Shown in pieces: positions 1 to 7,143 of a stretch of DNA of 15,644 bases. The DNA is taken from positions 1 through 15,644 of the forward strand of contig JACMOJ010000430.1 in NCBI GenBank assembly GCA_014378085.1, written 5' to 3'. Numbering within the stretch: position 1 is the stretch's first letter; each line of letters begins with the position of its first letter. The notes below the pieces were generated by a model. That model ran no database searches, was not told the DNA's origin, and saw nothing but the letters and a program-made list of their open reading frames with translations. A program made the position numbers and the translations under genes. This stretch comes from Burkholderiales bacterium. GTDB taxonomy: Bacteria; Pseudomonadota; Gammaproteobacteria; Burkholderiales; Usitatibacteraceae.

Positions 1-40
1 AGACTCATGGTTGTTGCCTGTTATTGGTGAGACTTCCTGA

Positions 41-252
41 GGAACCGCAGATGGACGCTAATGCACGCAAATGTACTTAAATGCACGCAGAAAAAACTTT
101 GGAAAATCTAAGTGGCAGCATCACTTCGATATGGCACTCCATCATGTTGAGTGAAGCAATCGCAAACGGTTGTCGAACACCTCCGCATGCTGCTGCGTGC
201 TGCTGCGTGCTTCTACCCACATCCGCGTCCATCTGCGTCCACCTGCGGTTCC
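41..252. repeat. Inverted-repeat element with 10-bp periodic arms
   Basis: Both outer ends carry GGAACCGCAG in inverted orientation (41-50 on plus, 243-252 on minus). Each arm continues inward as tandem 10-bp units of the form ATGNACGCAG: 51-90 in the left arm, and 183-242 read on the minus strand in the right arm, with some degenerate units. The arms flank about 92 bp of unique DNA. The element begins 11 bp after the stop codon of the lipoprotein gene. No target-site duplication is evident. It resembles the dispersed GCAGATGNACGC-type intergenic repeats seen in many bacterial genomes. A role as an mRNA 3' end structure or a non-autonomous mobile repeat is inference. Confidence 0.7.
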
Positions 253-263
253 AACATGTCACT

Positions 264-806
264 TCAGCGTTTTCTGAAAAAGATGTTTATCTCGGCAAAC
301 TTGATGCCGAACTTGGTCATGACGGTTTGATTGGCGAGCGTCTTGTCATCAATGAGCCACATCCAGTCGTCCATATTGACTTCATAACTGCCCTGCTCCG
401 GCGGCAAACGCAGTAGGTAATTCCACTGCAGTGCGTTACCACTTGCGACACCGCTGGCCTCGCCAACCACGTCACCGGCGGTGCCGATGTAGCGGTCGCC
501 GTCTTTGCGAATTTTCCAGATACGTTTTTCCGCTTTGCCGTCGGACCACTTGAACGATTCATCCAACGTGCCCTCGTTGCCATTCCACGTGCACACGATT
601 TCGACGTACATGCGTCGCACCACTTTGCCGGAGCGATCTTTGACGTAACCCCAGCCGTCCACCGTGCCGCTGAAATACTGACGCAGGTCCAGCGTGGGGT
701 TTTCCTGTACGTAGTCGCTCGGCTTCGGCGCGGACCCACAACTGGTAAGCAGCGCGACTAACGCAACGCCAAGCCACATTTGCCACTTCACTGACTGTTT
801 CATCAT
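264..806 (-). CDS. DUF3833-family lipoprotein
   Basis: A 180-residue protein of unknown biochemical function. The N-terminus is a lipoprotein signal: a basic start, a hydrophobic stretch (WLGVALVALL) and the lipobox LTSC with Cys at residue 23. It should therefore be lipid-anchored on the outer or inner membrane, facing the periplasm. The mature part matches the DUF3833 pattern: a DYVQENPTLDLRQYFSGTVDGW-like opening, then a DRSGKVVRR segment, a W-rich beta-strand region and a DDWMWLIDDKTLANQT motif near the C-terminus. The start at ATG 806 is preceded by AAGGA about 6 nt upstream. A longer open frame runs back to 1334, but it overlaps the transporter gene and is not real. The gene lies 29 nt after the transporter stop and closes the operon. 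DUF3833 genes recur beside Cfa-type methyltransferases in proteobacteria, so a role in handling modified lipids is plausible but unproven. Confidence 0.88.
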   Translation of the reverse strand: MMKQSVKWQMWLGVALVALLTSCGSAPKPSDYVQENPTLDLRQYFSGTVDGWGYVKDRSGKVVRRMYVEIVCTWNGNEGTLDESFKWSDGKAEKRIWKIRKDGDRYIGTAGDVVGEASGVASGNALQWNYLLRLPPEQGSYEVNMDDWMWLIDDKTLANQTVMTKFGIKFAEINIFFRKR

Positions 807-835
807 CACATCCTTAGTGTTCAGGGGTTTGCCTT

Positions 836-2188
836 TTATGGAACGGAAACGGGAACAGGAACGCGGCCGACCATATCGCGGCCAGTGGCCCGCACAAAAG
901 GGGAATACAACAATGCGACTGCCGCAACGGCTTTCAGCACACACGGCAGCAATGCGTATATAGCGGCGAGATAGTTGAGTGATTCCACAGAATTTTTCCC
1001 TTGCGGCATATATCCCAGCATCGCCAGGGCAGGTAGCGCGATACCAGCGGCCAGCGCCAGATTCATCTTCGTCACTAAATTCCAAAGCCCAAAGTAGGCG
1101 CCCTCGTTTCGCCCGAATCCGGCTCGCTCGTCGTCGTCGATGACATCCGCCAAGATCGACGGTGGTAACGCAAGATCGGCACCCAAACCAAGCCCCGACA
1201 AGACACAGATGATGCCAAATGCCACCACATCCCCGGCACCCAACATAAATGCCCAGACAAACGCCACAATCGATACCAGCATGCCGAACAGCCACGCGCG
1301 CCCTTTGCCAATGCGCGCGGACAACCAGACCCAAAGCGGCATGCCAGCCGCGCCTGCGGCGAAGTAAGCAATCAGAAAAACCGCAGCTTGCGCTGGTGCC
1401 TTGACGACGTCTTCAATAAAAAACAATACCAAGGTGGCGGGAATCGACGCCGCGATGCCATTGAACACAAACACCAGCAAAAGACTTTTAAAACGAAGGT
1501 TCTTCAGCGGCAGCAGCATGTTCGAGAAAGCGCCGTTGCTTGCGGTAGCCACGCGGACTTGCGGTGTCGGCGACAACCACACCGTCAACGCCACCATCAC
1601 CAACACAAACGGAATAAAGATCATGGCAAAGATGGCGTAACCTTCGCGCGGACCATACTCACTCGACAGCACCTGCGGTAACGCCGCCGCCAGGAATACG
1701 CCGATAAGTCCGAACCCTTCGCGAAACGACACCACACGGGTCCTCTCCACCGGATCGTCAGAGATTTCCGCGCCGTACGCTTGATAACTAATCTGCATCA
1801 TCGAGAATGCGGTGTAGACCACCAGCAACATTGCAACCAACCACCACATCATCAGGTCGGCGGATAAGACGGGCGGATTAAACAGGCCGAGCATGGAGAC
1901 CGCAAGCAGCGGCGCGCCCGCAACCACCCACACAAAACGCCCCCACTTGGTATGTCGAGTGCGGTCACTCCAGCAACCGAGCAGCGGGTCTTGCACCGCA
2001 TCAAAAATTCTCGCCGCAAGCAATAGCCCGCCAATCGCCGCCAGACTCACACCGATCACGTCCGCATAGAACTTTGGAACATTCACGTAGATCGGCAGCG
2101 CCGCCATGGCCAACGGAATCGAGGCAAGCGAGTAGGCGATCAACCGCCACGTCGGCGTCCGGGTTTGGATAGTGGGAAAGTCGGACAT
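836..2188 (-). CDS. MFS transporter, GPH/MelB-like (MFS_2)
   Basis: A 450-residue polytopic inner-membrane protein with about twelve hydrophobic segments. The N-terminal half carries the glycoside-pentoside-hexuronide symporter signature: an aromatic and Pro-rich first helix, then RIFDAVQDPLLGCWSDRT, with the conserved Asp residues and the loop 2-3 motif followed by K-W-GRF. In the family these proteins couple Na+ or H+ to sugar uptake. In this lipid-gene context the substrate may instead be a lipid or lipid-derived compound (inference). The start is uncertain. ATG 2188 was chosen, and TTG 2200 is an in-frame alternative adding four residues. Neither has a strong Shine-Dalgarno. The gene follows the chalcone-isomerase-like gene, from which it is separated by an 11-bp tandem duplication. 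MFS genes of this type are a regular member of the Cfa/DUF1365/DUF3833 neighbourhood. Confidence 0.9.
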   Translation of the reverse strand: MSDFPTIQTRTPTWRLIAYSLASIPLAMAALPIYVNVPKFYADVIGVSLAAIGGLLLAARIFDAVQDPLLGCWSDRTRHTKWGRFVWVVAGAPLLAVSMLGLFNPPVLSADLMMWWLVAMLLVVYTAFSMMQISYQAYGAEISDDPVERTRVVSFREGFGLIGVFLAAALPQVLSSEYGPREGYAIFAMIFIPFVLVMVALTVWLSPTPQVRVATASNGAFSNMLLPLKNLRFKSLLLVFVFNGIAASIPATLVLFFIEDVVKAPAQAAVFLIAYFAAGAAGMPLWVWLSARIGKGRAWLFGMLVSIVAFVWAFMLGAGDVVAFGIICVLSGLGLGADLALPPSILADVIDDDERAGFGRNEGAYFGLWNLVTKMNLALAAGIALPALAMLGYMPQGKNSVESLNYLAAIYALLPCVLKAVAAVALLYSPFVRATGRDMVGRVPVPVSVP

Positions 2189-2193
2189 GGTTA

Positions 2194-2215
2194 TAGACAA
2201 CTACTAGACAACTAC
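2194..2215. repeat. Perfect 11-bp tandem duplication at a gene junction
   Basis: TAGACAACTAC occurs twice back to back (2194-2204 and 2205-2215). On the coding (minus) strand the unit contains the TAG stop of the upstream gene, so the stop triplet is duplicated. It lies between the GGGAAG at 2216-2221 and the transporter start at 2188, and so lengthens the distance between them. Confidence 0.85.
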
Positions 2216-2790
2216 TTCCCGCCCAACAAGCGCTCGCGTAAGCGCGGCTCGCTAGTTTTTTCCGATAACCAGATGCCAAAAAACGCCTTAGCAAATTCGG
2301 GATCAGGCACCGCCGCAAGGAATTTGTCGCGTGAGTAAAAGCGCGCCTCTTTTCCAGGTACCGAAACACCCACCAACGTGTCGCCCTGTTTGACATCTGG
2401 AAACGCCGTCATCATTGCTTCGGTCCAACGCTTGAGTTTGGCCTCGTCAGTGTAACCAATTTTGCGCATCTCGTCCGCACTGCGTTTAGCGATCTCGGCA
2501 CCCTTCAGACCAAGGTCGTAGACCAATTCCAATGCGAATACGTCCTCGTCACGGTGGGGACGGCCTGGGGTCCACAGACGGATGTCGTAGACCTTCAAAC
2601 CGAAAAAACGCATCACCGCATCACCACGCCGAGTAAGCGACTTACTTTCGGCAACATCCACGCTGATCGGCGTTGGAAGGCTGACCGTCTGTGCATAAAC
2701 CATGTCGGCAAATGTCGAAGACACTGCAAACAATGCGAAGGGGGCAATGGCTGCCACTGTGAAGATGCTTCTGAATGTTTGAAAATTCAT
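2212..2790 (-). CDS. Exported chalcone-isomerase-like protein
   Basis: A 192-residue protein with an N-terminal signal peptide (residues 1 to about 34: hydrophobic FTVAAIAPFALFAVSSTF, then a likely cleavage near VYAQT), hence periplasmic. The mature part fits the bacterial chalcone isomerase-like family (Chalcone_3): VAESKSLTRRGDAVMRFFGLKVYDIRLWTP, a central ALELVYDLGLKGAEIAKRSADEM helix region and the FFGIWLSEKTSEPRLRERLL ending. Bacterial members have no proven isomerase activity. Plant proteins of the same fold (FAP proteins) bind fatty acids, so binding or chaperoning a modified acyl chain is a reasonable inference beside a Cfa-type enzyme. ATG 2790 overlaps the stop of the methyltransferase gene as ATGA, with GGAAG about 5 nt upstream, which fixes the start. 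Confidence 0.86.
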   Translation of the reverse strand: MNFQTFRSIFTVAAIAPFALFAVSSTFADMVYAQTVSLPTPISVDVAESKSLTRRGDAVMRFFGLKVYDIRLWTPGRPHRDEDVFALELVYDLGLKGAEIAKRSADEMRKIGYTDEAKLKRWTEAMMTAFPDVKQGDTLVGVSVPGKEARFYSRDKFLAAVPDPEFAKAFFGIWLSEKTSEPRLRERLLGGK

Positions 2791-4031
2791 ACACTTCCCA
2801 GTCTTTTGTGTTTGGCCCGCGTGAGCATGATCTGCATCACATCAGTACGGCCCGATTCAAAACCTGCCTCGCAGTAACAAAGATAGAAGCGCCAAATCTG
2901 CAAAAACTTCTCATCAAAGCCAAGCGGCCTAATTTTTTCCACCTGAGAATTCACACTTTCCAGCCAACGACGCAGCGTCTCGGCATAGTCTTTACCGAAC
3001 ATATATGGCTCGCCGGCTTCCAACCCTGCATTGTTGGCGTCTGAAATGAAGCGATTGACGGGTGCCAACATGCCGCCGGGGAAAATATATTCGCGAATAA
3101 AGTCACTGGTCGCCCGGTATCTTGGGAACGCCGCGTCATCGATGGTGATGGCCTGTACCACTGCCCTCCCGCCAGGTTTCAGCCGGTCGTGCACTGCCTT
3201 AAAGTAGGTTGGCCAGAACCGTTCGCCGACCGCCTCAAACATCTCGATCGATACAATGTGGTCGTACTGCATCGTGACGTCGCGATAGTCGATGAACTCG
3301 AAGGTGGCATTTTGCGCGAGGCCAGCCGCTGCAATACGTGCGTTAGCGAACGCGAGCTGTTGTTTCGATAGGGTGATGCCGTGAACTTTGACGCCGCGCG
3401 TCTTTGCGGCGTGTTCGGCAAAACCTCCCCACCCGCAGCCAATTTCGAGAATCGTTTCACCAGGTTGGGGATTCAGCACTTGTAGAATGCGTTCGTATTT
3501 GGCGGTTTGCGCAAACTCCAATGGCAACGCATAGTTGCCATCAAATACTGCGGCCGAATAAGTCATGGTGCGATCAAGCCACAGCTGGTAAAAATCGTTG
3601 GAGAGATCGTAGTGCGCGGAAATGTTCTTCTTCGACCCGCTGCGCGTATTACCGCGCAACATATGTTTGATACGAAACAACAACGCAACCAGCGGCTTGC
3701 CGTAGAACACCTTCTCGAGTGCGCGCTGGTTTAGCGCGCACAGCGCCAAGAATGCCGTGAGGTTTGACGTGAACAAGCGGTGGTCCCGGTAACACTCGGC
3801 CAGCCCGATTTCCGCTGACTTCAGCACTTCCTTTGCCACATCCCAGTCAGCGAATCTTAAGTCGGCATGAGGTCCATCATGCGCACCGCGAAAGGTCGTG
3901 CTGTTGCCTTCAGGCGAAGTAAAGGTGAGCACACCAGTATCGAGATTGCGCAAAACGCGGTAAAGCAGCTTTGCGGCTGTCGGCAAGTGTTCCGGGAGTG
4001 TTGTAGCGGCAGAGTAATCTTGAGTTGACAT
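2787..4031 (-). CDS. cfa: Cyclopropane-fatty-acyl-phospholipid synthase family methyltransferase
   Basis: A 414-residue SAM-dependent methyltransferase of the Cfa/CMAS family. Classical members transfer a methylene or methyl group from SAM to the cis double bond of an acyl chain already in a phospholipid. The N-terminal third is the lipid-binding region. Then come AHYDLSNDFYQLWLD (about residues 139-153), typical of the family, the SAM-binding loop ILEIGCGWGGFAEHA (about 194-208), and SIEMFEAVGERFWPTYF, whose MFEAVG holds the conserved acidic residue of the active site. The C-terminal W-R-FYLCYCEAGFESG block is also characteristic. Length is in the usual range. ATG 4031 was preferred over an in-frame TTG at 4037. 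No strong ribosome site is visible 18 nt after the DUF1365 stop, so translation is probably coupled. The product could be a cyclopropane, a methyl-branched or a furan-precursor fatty acid. The sequence alone does not decide. Confidence 0.92.
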   Translation of the reverse strand: MSTQDYSAATTLPEHLPTAAKLLYRVLRNLDTGVLTFTSPEGNSTTFRGAHDGPHADLRFADWDVAKEVLKSAEIGLAECYRDHRLFTSNLTAFLALCALNQRALEKVFYGKPLVALLFRIKHMLRGNTRSGSKKNISAHYDLSNDFYQLWLDRTMTYSAAVFDGNYALPLEFAQTAKYERILQVLNPQPGETILEIGCGWGGFAEHAAKTRGVKVHGITLSKQQLAFANARIAAAGLAQNATFEFIDYRDVTMQYDHIVSIEMFEAVGERFWPTYFKAVHDRLKPGGRAVVQAITIDDAAFPRYRATSDFIREYIFPGGMLAPVNRFISDANNAGLEAGEPYMFGKDYAETLRRWLESVNSQVEKIRPLGFDEKFLQIWRFYLCYCEAGFESGRTDVMQIMLTRAKHKRLGSV

Positions 4032-4049
4032 AGGCAATTGAGAGCGCGT

Positions 4050-4877
4050 TTAAGAGCCAGCGCTTGAGACTGGCCGATCGTTGATGATGGATAACTTCGT
4101 ATGACTAAGCGTGGTCGACAAACTTGGTGGTTCAGGTTTTGCAAAGAACGGAACATTTTTTTTCCAGAGCTGCAATGCTTGCCAATGGATCCTAGCAACA
4201 ACGCCGAGAGTCATAAGCGGAAACTTGAGAAACGTAGAAATTGCGCTGCCACTTGTCAGGGGCTGCGGTGTACCGTGAATGGTCGTCACGATCAATTTGT
4301 CATCACCCGTGTTGCCGTCGAAATGGTCGATCTGCGCAAATGCGCGAGACGCATCCTGTTGAAATCGAAATCGGTAGTAGCCACGAACTTCGCAAAATGG
4401 CGACACATGGAATACCTTACGGGCAACAAGCCAATCAGATGCCGTGATCGGACCACCATCCGCATGTGCGACTAGATAATTGTGGTGCTCGCCGAACGTA
4501 TTACTGACTTCGCAAATCGCGGCGCGCATCAAACCCGACTTGTCGTAGCAGTAGTAGATCGAAATCGGGTTGAAGACATACCCAAGCAGCCGTGGAAAGG
4601 TTTGTAAAACAATTTCCCCGTCAGCTCCCGACAACCCGTTGGTATCGAGCAATCCACGTGCCCACCCTTCAATATCAATGCCATCGCGCGCGCCATAGTC
4701 CTTGGTGTAAAGCGAGAGCAGGTTGAAGCGATTCAGTGACAGCCAACGATTACGCGCGGTCGAGAGTTGAGAAAGTGGCAGCCGAAGAAAAAATACGCCA
4801 TACGAAAACTGATGCGCCGCTGGTCGCAGGCGTCGATGCATCACCTCGCCAAGGCATATTTCTGCACGAAAGCTCAT
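4050..4877 (-). CDS. DUF1365 family protein
   Basis: A 275-residue protein of the DUF1365 family, biochemical role unknown. Recognisable family blocks are GEVMHRRLRPAAHQFSYGVFFLRL near the N-terminus (residues 9-32), RLLGYVFNPISIYYCYDKSG, and ICEVSNTFGEHHNYLV in the middle. The Cys-Glu-Val-x-Asn-Thr-Phe-Gly-Glu motif is diagnostic. DUF1365 genes nearly always sit between an FAD oxidoreductase of the amine-oxidase type and a Cfa-type methyltransferase, as here, so it is very likely a partner in the same acyl-chain modification. ATG 4877 overlaps the stop codon of the upstream oxidoreductase gene (ATGA), indicating translational coupling. Confidence 0.9.
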   Translation of the reverse strand: MSFRAEICLGEVMHRRLRPAAHQFSYGVFFLRLPLSQLSTARNRWLSLNRFNLLSLYTKDYGARDGIDIEGWARGLLDTNGLSGADGEIVLQTFPRLLGYVFNPISIYYCYDKSGLMRAAICEVSNTFGEHHNYLVAHADGGPITASDWLVARKVFHVSPFCEVRGYYRFRFQQDASRAFAQIDHFDGNTGDDKLIVTTIHGTPQPLTSGSAISTFLKFPLMTLGVVARIHWQALQLWKKNVPFFAKPEPPSLSTTLSHTKLSIINDRPVSSAGS

Positions 4878-6256
4878 GCCGCTCTCGACTCGACGAAGGT
4901 GACCGCGTCATCAACGCCAGGGTAGGTTGACGCGAGATCGTTTGCCGCCGGCGTATTGGTTGCCCAAGGCGTGGTCGCACCCAAGGCACGGGCCACCGCG
5001 ATACCCGACATCAACCCGTCTTCATGGAATCCATAGCGCGTCCACGCGCCGGCAAACCAAGTGTTGTTTGTTCCTTGTAACTTGCGCAGATCACGTTTGG
5101 CACCAACACTTTCTGGCAAAAATAGCGGATGGTCATAGCTGATGGTCTTAATTACCTTCGCCGGGTCTATGGACTGCAACGGATTCATCGTGACCATGAC
5201 GGGCGACGTAACCGGCAGCGGCTGCAATTTATTTAACAAATAGGTCAGTGATACGGGTGAATCGTTTCGACTCGCTTGGCTGTGATATTCGGCGTGATAA
5301 TTCCACGATGCCCAAGCCCGTGTTCGATCCGGCAATTGCCTCCGGTCAGTGTGCAGCACTGCCGTATTTGGCAAATATCTTATCGCCTCCAACACACAGC
5401 GCTCCTCAGTTGTAACGTCCGCGAGCAACGCGAGCGACTCATCGGTATGACACGCCATCACGACGTGGTCAAAGGCCTCTTCACCCTGCGCTGTCGTAAT
5501 CATGACGCCGTCGGGACTGCGCTTGACCGCGTGAATCTTGGCGTTTAGCCGGATATCGCTAAGATGTGAACGTATTTTTTCCACATAGTTACGCGCACCA
5601 CCCTTAATTGTTCGCCATTTCGGCCGGTTGTTCACCGAGATCAAACCGTGGTTAGCGCAAAAGGTGATAAAGGTGGCGAGTGGGAAGTGATCAATTTGTT
5701 TGGTCGGGGTGGACCAGATACAGGCCGCCATGGGAACCAAATACCAGTCGCGGAACGCGCGACCGTATTGGTGTTGGTCGAGATACTCACCCAGCGTGCC
5801 GGATAGCGTTGCCTTGTGTTCCGCCATGTGGGTTGCGGCGCGATTAAATCGAAATAAATCCGCCAACATGCCGAGAAACGCCGGTTTGAACAAATTGCTT
5901 GGCTGCGCAAAAACGGTAGAGATGTCGTCCGATCCGCACCACTCAAGGCGACTGCGACCACTAGCTTCCGTCAGCTTGATACCGAACGACATATCGGAGG
6001 CAGCCGTTTCGACCCCTAGGTGCTGCATCATCGGAATAAAGTTTGGGTAGGTCCACTCGTTGAACACCAAAAAGCCGGTATCGACTGGAAAATCTTTGCC
6101 CTCAACGTTAACGTCGATCGTATTGGTATGACCGCCGAGGTAATCGTTTTTCTCAAACAAGGTGATTTGGGGCGCGGTTGGTCCCGACGAGTGCTTGGCC
6201 AATAGCCAAGCACACGACAAACCAGATATTCCTGCGCCGACCACAGCGATCTTCAA
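4874..6256 (-). CDS. FAD/NAD(P)-dependent oxidoreductase, flavin amine-oxidase-like
   Basis: A 460-residue flavoprotein and the first gene of the lipid operon. The N-terminus is a dinucleotide-binding fold: IAVVGAGISGLSCAWLL (GxGxxG at residues 7-12), an acidic residue ending the second strand (TLFEKNDYLGGHTNT), and the NAD_binding_8/amine-oxidase pattern. The C-terminus has the FAD-contacting block NNTWFAGAWTRYGFHEDGLMSG. In this operon context it is expected to oxidise or desaturate an acyl chain rather than an amine. Related neighbours take part in furan fatty acid synthesis in alphaproteobacteria, but equivalence is not shown here. The start is an unusual TTG at 6256: an in-frame TAA lies two codons upstream, and GAGGA sits about 7 nt upstream of the TTG, so no ATG alternative exists at the N-terminus. 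Confidence 0.92.
   Translation of the reverse strand: MKIAVVGAGISGLSCAWLLAKHSSGPTAPQITLFEKNDYLGGHTNTIDVNVEGKDFPVDTGFLVFNEWTYPNFIPMMQHLGVETAASDMSFGIKLTEASGRSRLEWCGSDDISTVFAQPSNLFKPAFLGMLADLFRFNRAATHMAEHKATLSGTLGEYLDQHQYGRAFRDWYLVPMAACIWSTPTKQIDHFPLATFITFCANHGLISVNNRPKWRTIKGGARNYVEKIRSHLSDIRLNAKIHAVKRSPDGVMITTAQGEEAFDHVVMACHTDESLALLADVTTEERCVLEAIRYLPNTAVLHTDRRQLPDRTRAWASWNYHAEYHSQASRNDSPVSLTYLLNKLQPLPVTSPVMVTMNPLQSIDPAKVIKTISYDHPLFLPESVGAKRDLRKLQGTNNTWFAGAWTRYGFHEDGLMSGIAVARALGATTPWATNTPAANDLASTYPGVDDAVTFVESRAA
6250..6256 (-). promoter_or_regulatory. TTG initiation site of the FAD oxidoreductase gene
   Basis: On the minus strand GAGGAATAAACG immediately precedes TTG AAG ATC. The Shine-Dalgarno GAGGA is well placed, and the in-frame TAA excludes any upstream start. 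The conserved Rossmann motif begins within four residues, which excludes a later start. Use of TTG in the first gene may moderate expression of the whole operon. Confidence 0.7.
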
Positions 6257-6336
6257 CGTTTATTCCTCATTTGTACGTACCCGCAAGCCGTATTGAGTTG
6301 GCAGATTGTGCTGCACGTGTCACAATCCATCTCGTC

Positions 6337-6366
6337 ACTATAGTCATTTTGTGACTACTTAGTCAT
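6337..6366 (-). promoter_or_regulatory. Candidate sigma70 promoter of the lipid operon
   Basis: Read on the minus strand, ATGACT (6361-6366) can serve as a weak -35 and TATAGT (6337-6342) as a good -10, with an 18-bp spacer. Transcription would start about 70 nt before the TTG start of the oxidoreductase gene. ACTATAGT is palindromic, so a -10-like TATAGT (6339-6344) also exists on the plus strand and could serve the divergent TetR gene. Predicted by eye only. Confidence 0.4.
6341..6365. promoter_or_regulatory. Probable TetR operator array
   Basis: Three hexamer half-sites lie in alternating orientation: TAGTCA (6341-6346), TGACTA (6352-6357) and TAGTCA (6360-6365). They form one inverted repeat with a 5-bp spacer (17 bp overall, typical of TetR operators) and a second, overlapping one with a 2-bp spacer sharing the middle half-site. 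A further related hexamer TCACTA is at 6335-6340. The array covers the spacer and -35 of the candidate operon promoter and lies 38 bp upstream of the TetR start. Autoregulation and control of the divergent operon are inferred. Confidence 0.6.
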
Positions 6367-6371
6367 GAATT

Positions 6372-6385
6372 GAACTTAAAAGTTC
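6372..6385. repeat. Short inverted repeat before the TetR gene
   Basis: GAACTT-AA-AAGTTC is a perfect 6-bp inverted repeat with a 2-bp centre. It directly abuts the possible TTG start at 6386. It could be a second protein-binding site or chance. It is too tight to form a normal RNA hairpin loop. Confidence 0.4.
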
Positions 6386-6403
6386 TTGCCCGGTCAATAT
6401 ATT

Positions 6404-7036
6404 ATGCTGGCTCTAAAAATTCCTTTTAAAAAACAACAGTTTGAAGCGCGCGAGGAGGCAATCCTCGACGCTGTCAATCGGCTGCTTTCGGAAAAGGGTT
6501 TTGATTTAATGACGATGGACGACGTTGCCGATGCGGTTGGCGTCGCGAAAGGGAGCTTATATAAGCACTTTTCGTCCAAGGAGCGCCTGGCGGCTGCCGC
6601 CATGTCGCGGCTGCTTTCGCAAACCCTTGATGTGTTGGATGGCTTTCCAAACGAATGGAGCGCCGGTCGACGGCTTGAAGAGCTATTGCGTTGGACGTTG
6701 CAACACCGATTGCGTGGTGGTGTACCGCATTTACCCTCAACACGCGGCGCATTTCAACGTGCACTGATGATGAACCTGGAATACTTAGCCCTGGCACTTA
6801 AGGTCAACAAGCGTTTTTACGCGCTGGCGGCCGAGGCACGAAAGGGTGGCGAAATCAGCGCGCTAGTCGGCGACGATGTGGTTGTTTATACGTTATATGC
6901 AAGATCTTGCGACCCAACACTCGAATTTCTGCAAAAGGCAGGCGGACTTAAAGACGAACAAATTGTCGAAGCAATGGTGCAGACCACGTTTGGCGGCTTG
7001 CGTGCCAGGCCCGACCAGCCAGGTTCATCAAATTGA
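6404..7036 (+). CDS. TetR/AcrR family transcriptional regulator
   Basis: A 210-residue DNA-binding repressor-type protein. The N-terminal TetR domain is clear: EAREEAILDAVNRLLSEKGF, then the helix-turn-helix at about residues 37-60 (TMDDVADAVGVAKGSLYKHFSSKERL), with the family's typical G-x-LY-HF-SKE ending. The C-terminal half (ligand binding and dimerisation) is not specific enough to name a ligand. ATG 6404 was chosen. An in-frame TTG at 6386 would add six residues, and neither has a strong ribosome site. The gene is divergent from the lipid operon and shares a regulatory gap containing TAGTCA/TGACTA half-sites. It lies 107 bp upstream of a di-iron protein gene that is probably cotranscribed. 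A fatty-acid-related effector is a plausible inference. Confidence 0.92.
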   Translation: MLALKIPFKKQQFEAREEAILDAVNRLLSEKGFDLMTMDDVADAVGVAKGSLYKHFSSKERLAAAAMSRLLSQTLDVLDGFPNEWSAGRRLEELLRWTLQHRLRGGVPHLPSTRGAFQRALMMNLEYLALALKVNKRFYALAAEARKGGEISALVGDDVVVYTLYARSCDPTLEFLQKAGGLKDEQIVEAMVQTTFGGLRARPDQPGSSN

Positions 7037-7143
7037 CTTAGCCATCTGCTTAAATCAACCAGCGAAGCGCGGTCGTCAGCATCCCAACATCCGATACCCC
7101 ATCATTTACGTTCCACTAGCGACTAACCAAAGACTCCCACACT

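Noticed and set aside
81..416. Plus-strand open frame of 111 codons across the inverted element
   Set aside because: It consists of repeat-element sequence and the antisense of the DUF3833 gene, and has no ribosome site.
807..1334. Upstream extension of the DUF3833 frame to 1334, giving a 356-residue protein
   Set aside because: The extension is antisense-frame noise inside the transporter gene on the same strand. The lipoprotein signal and ribosome site place the start at 806.
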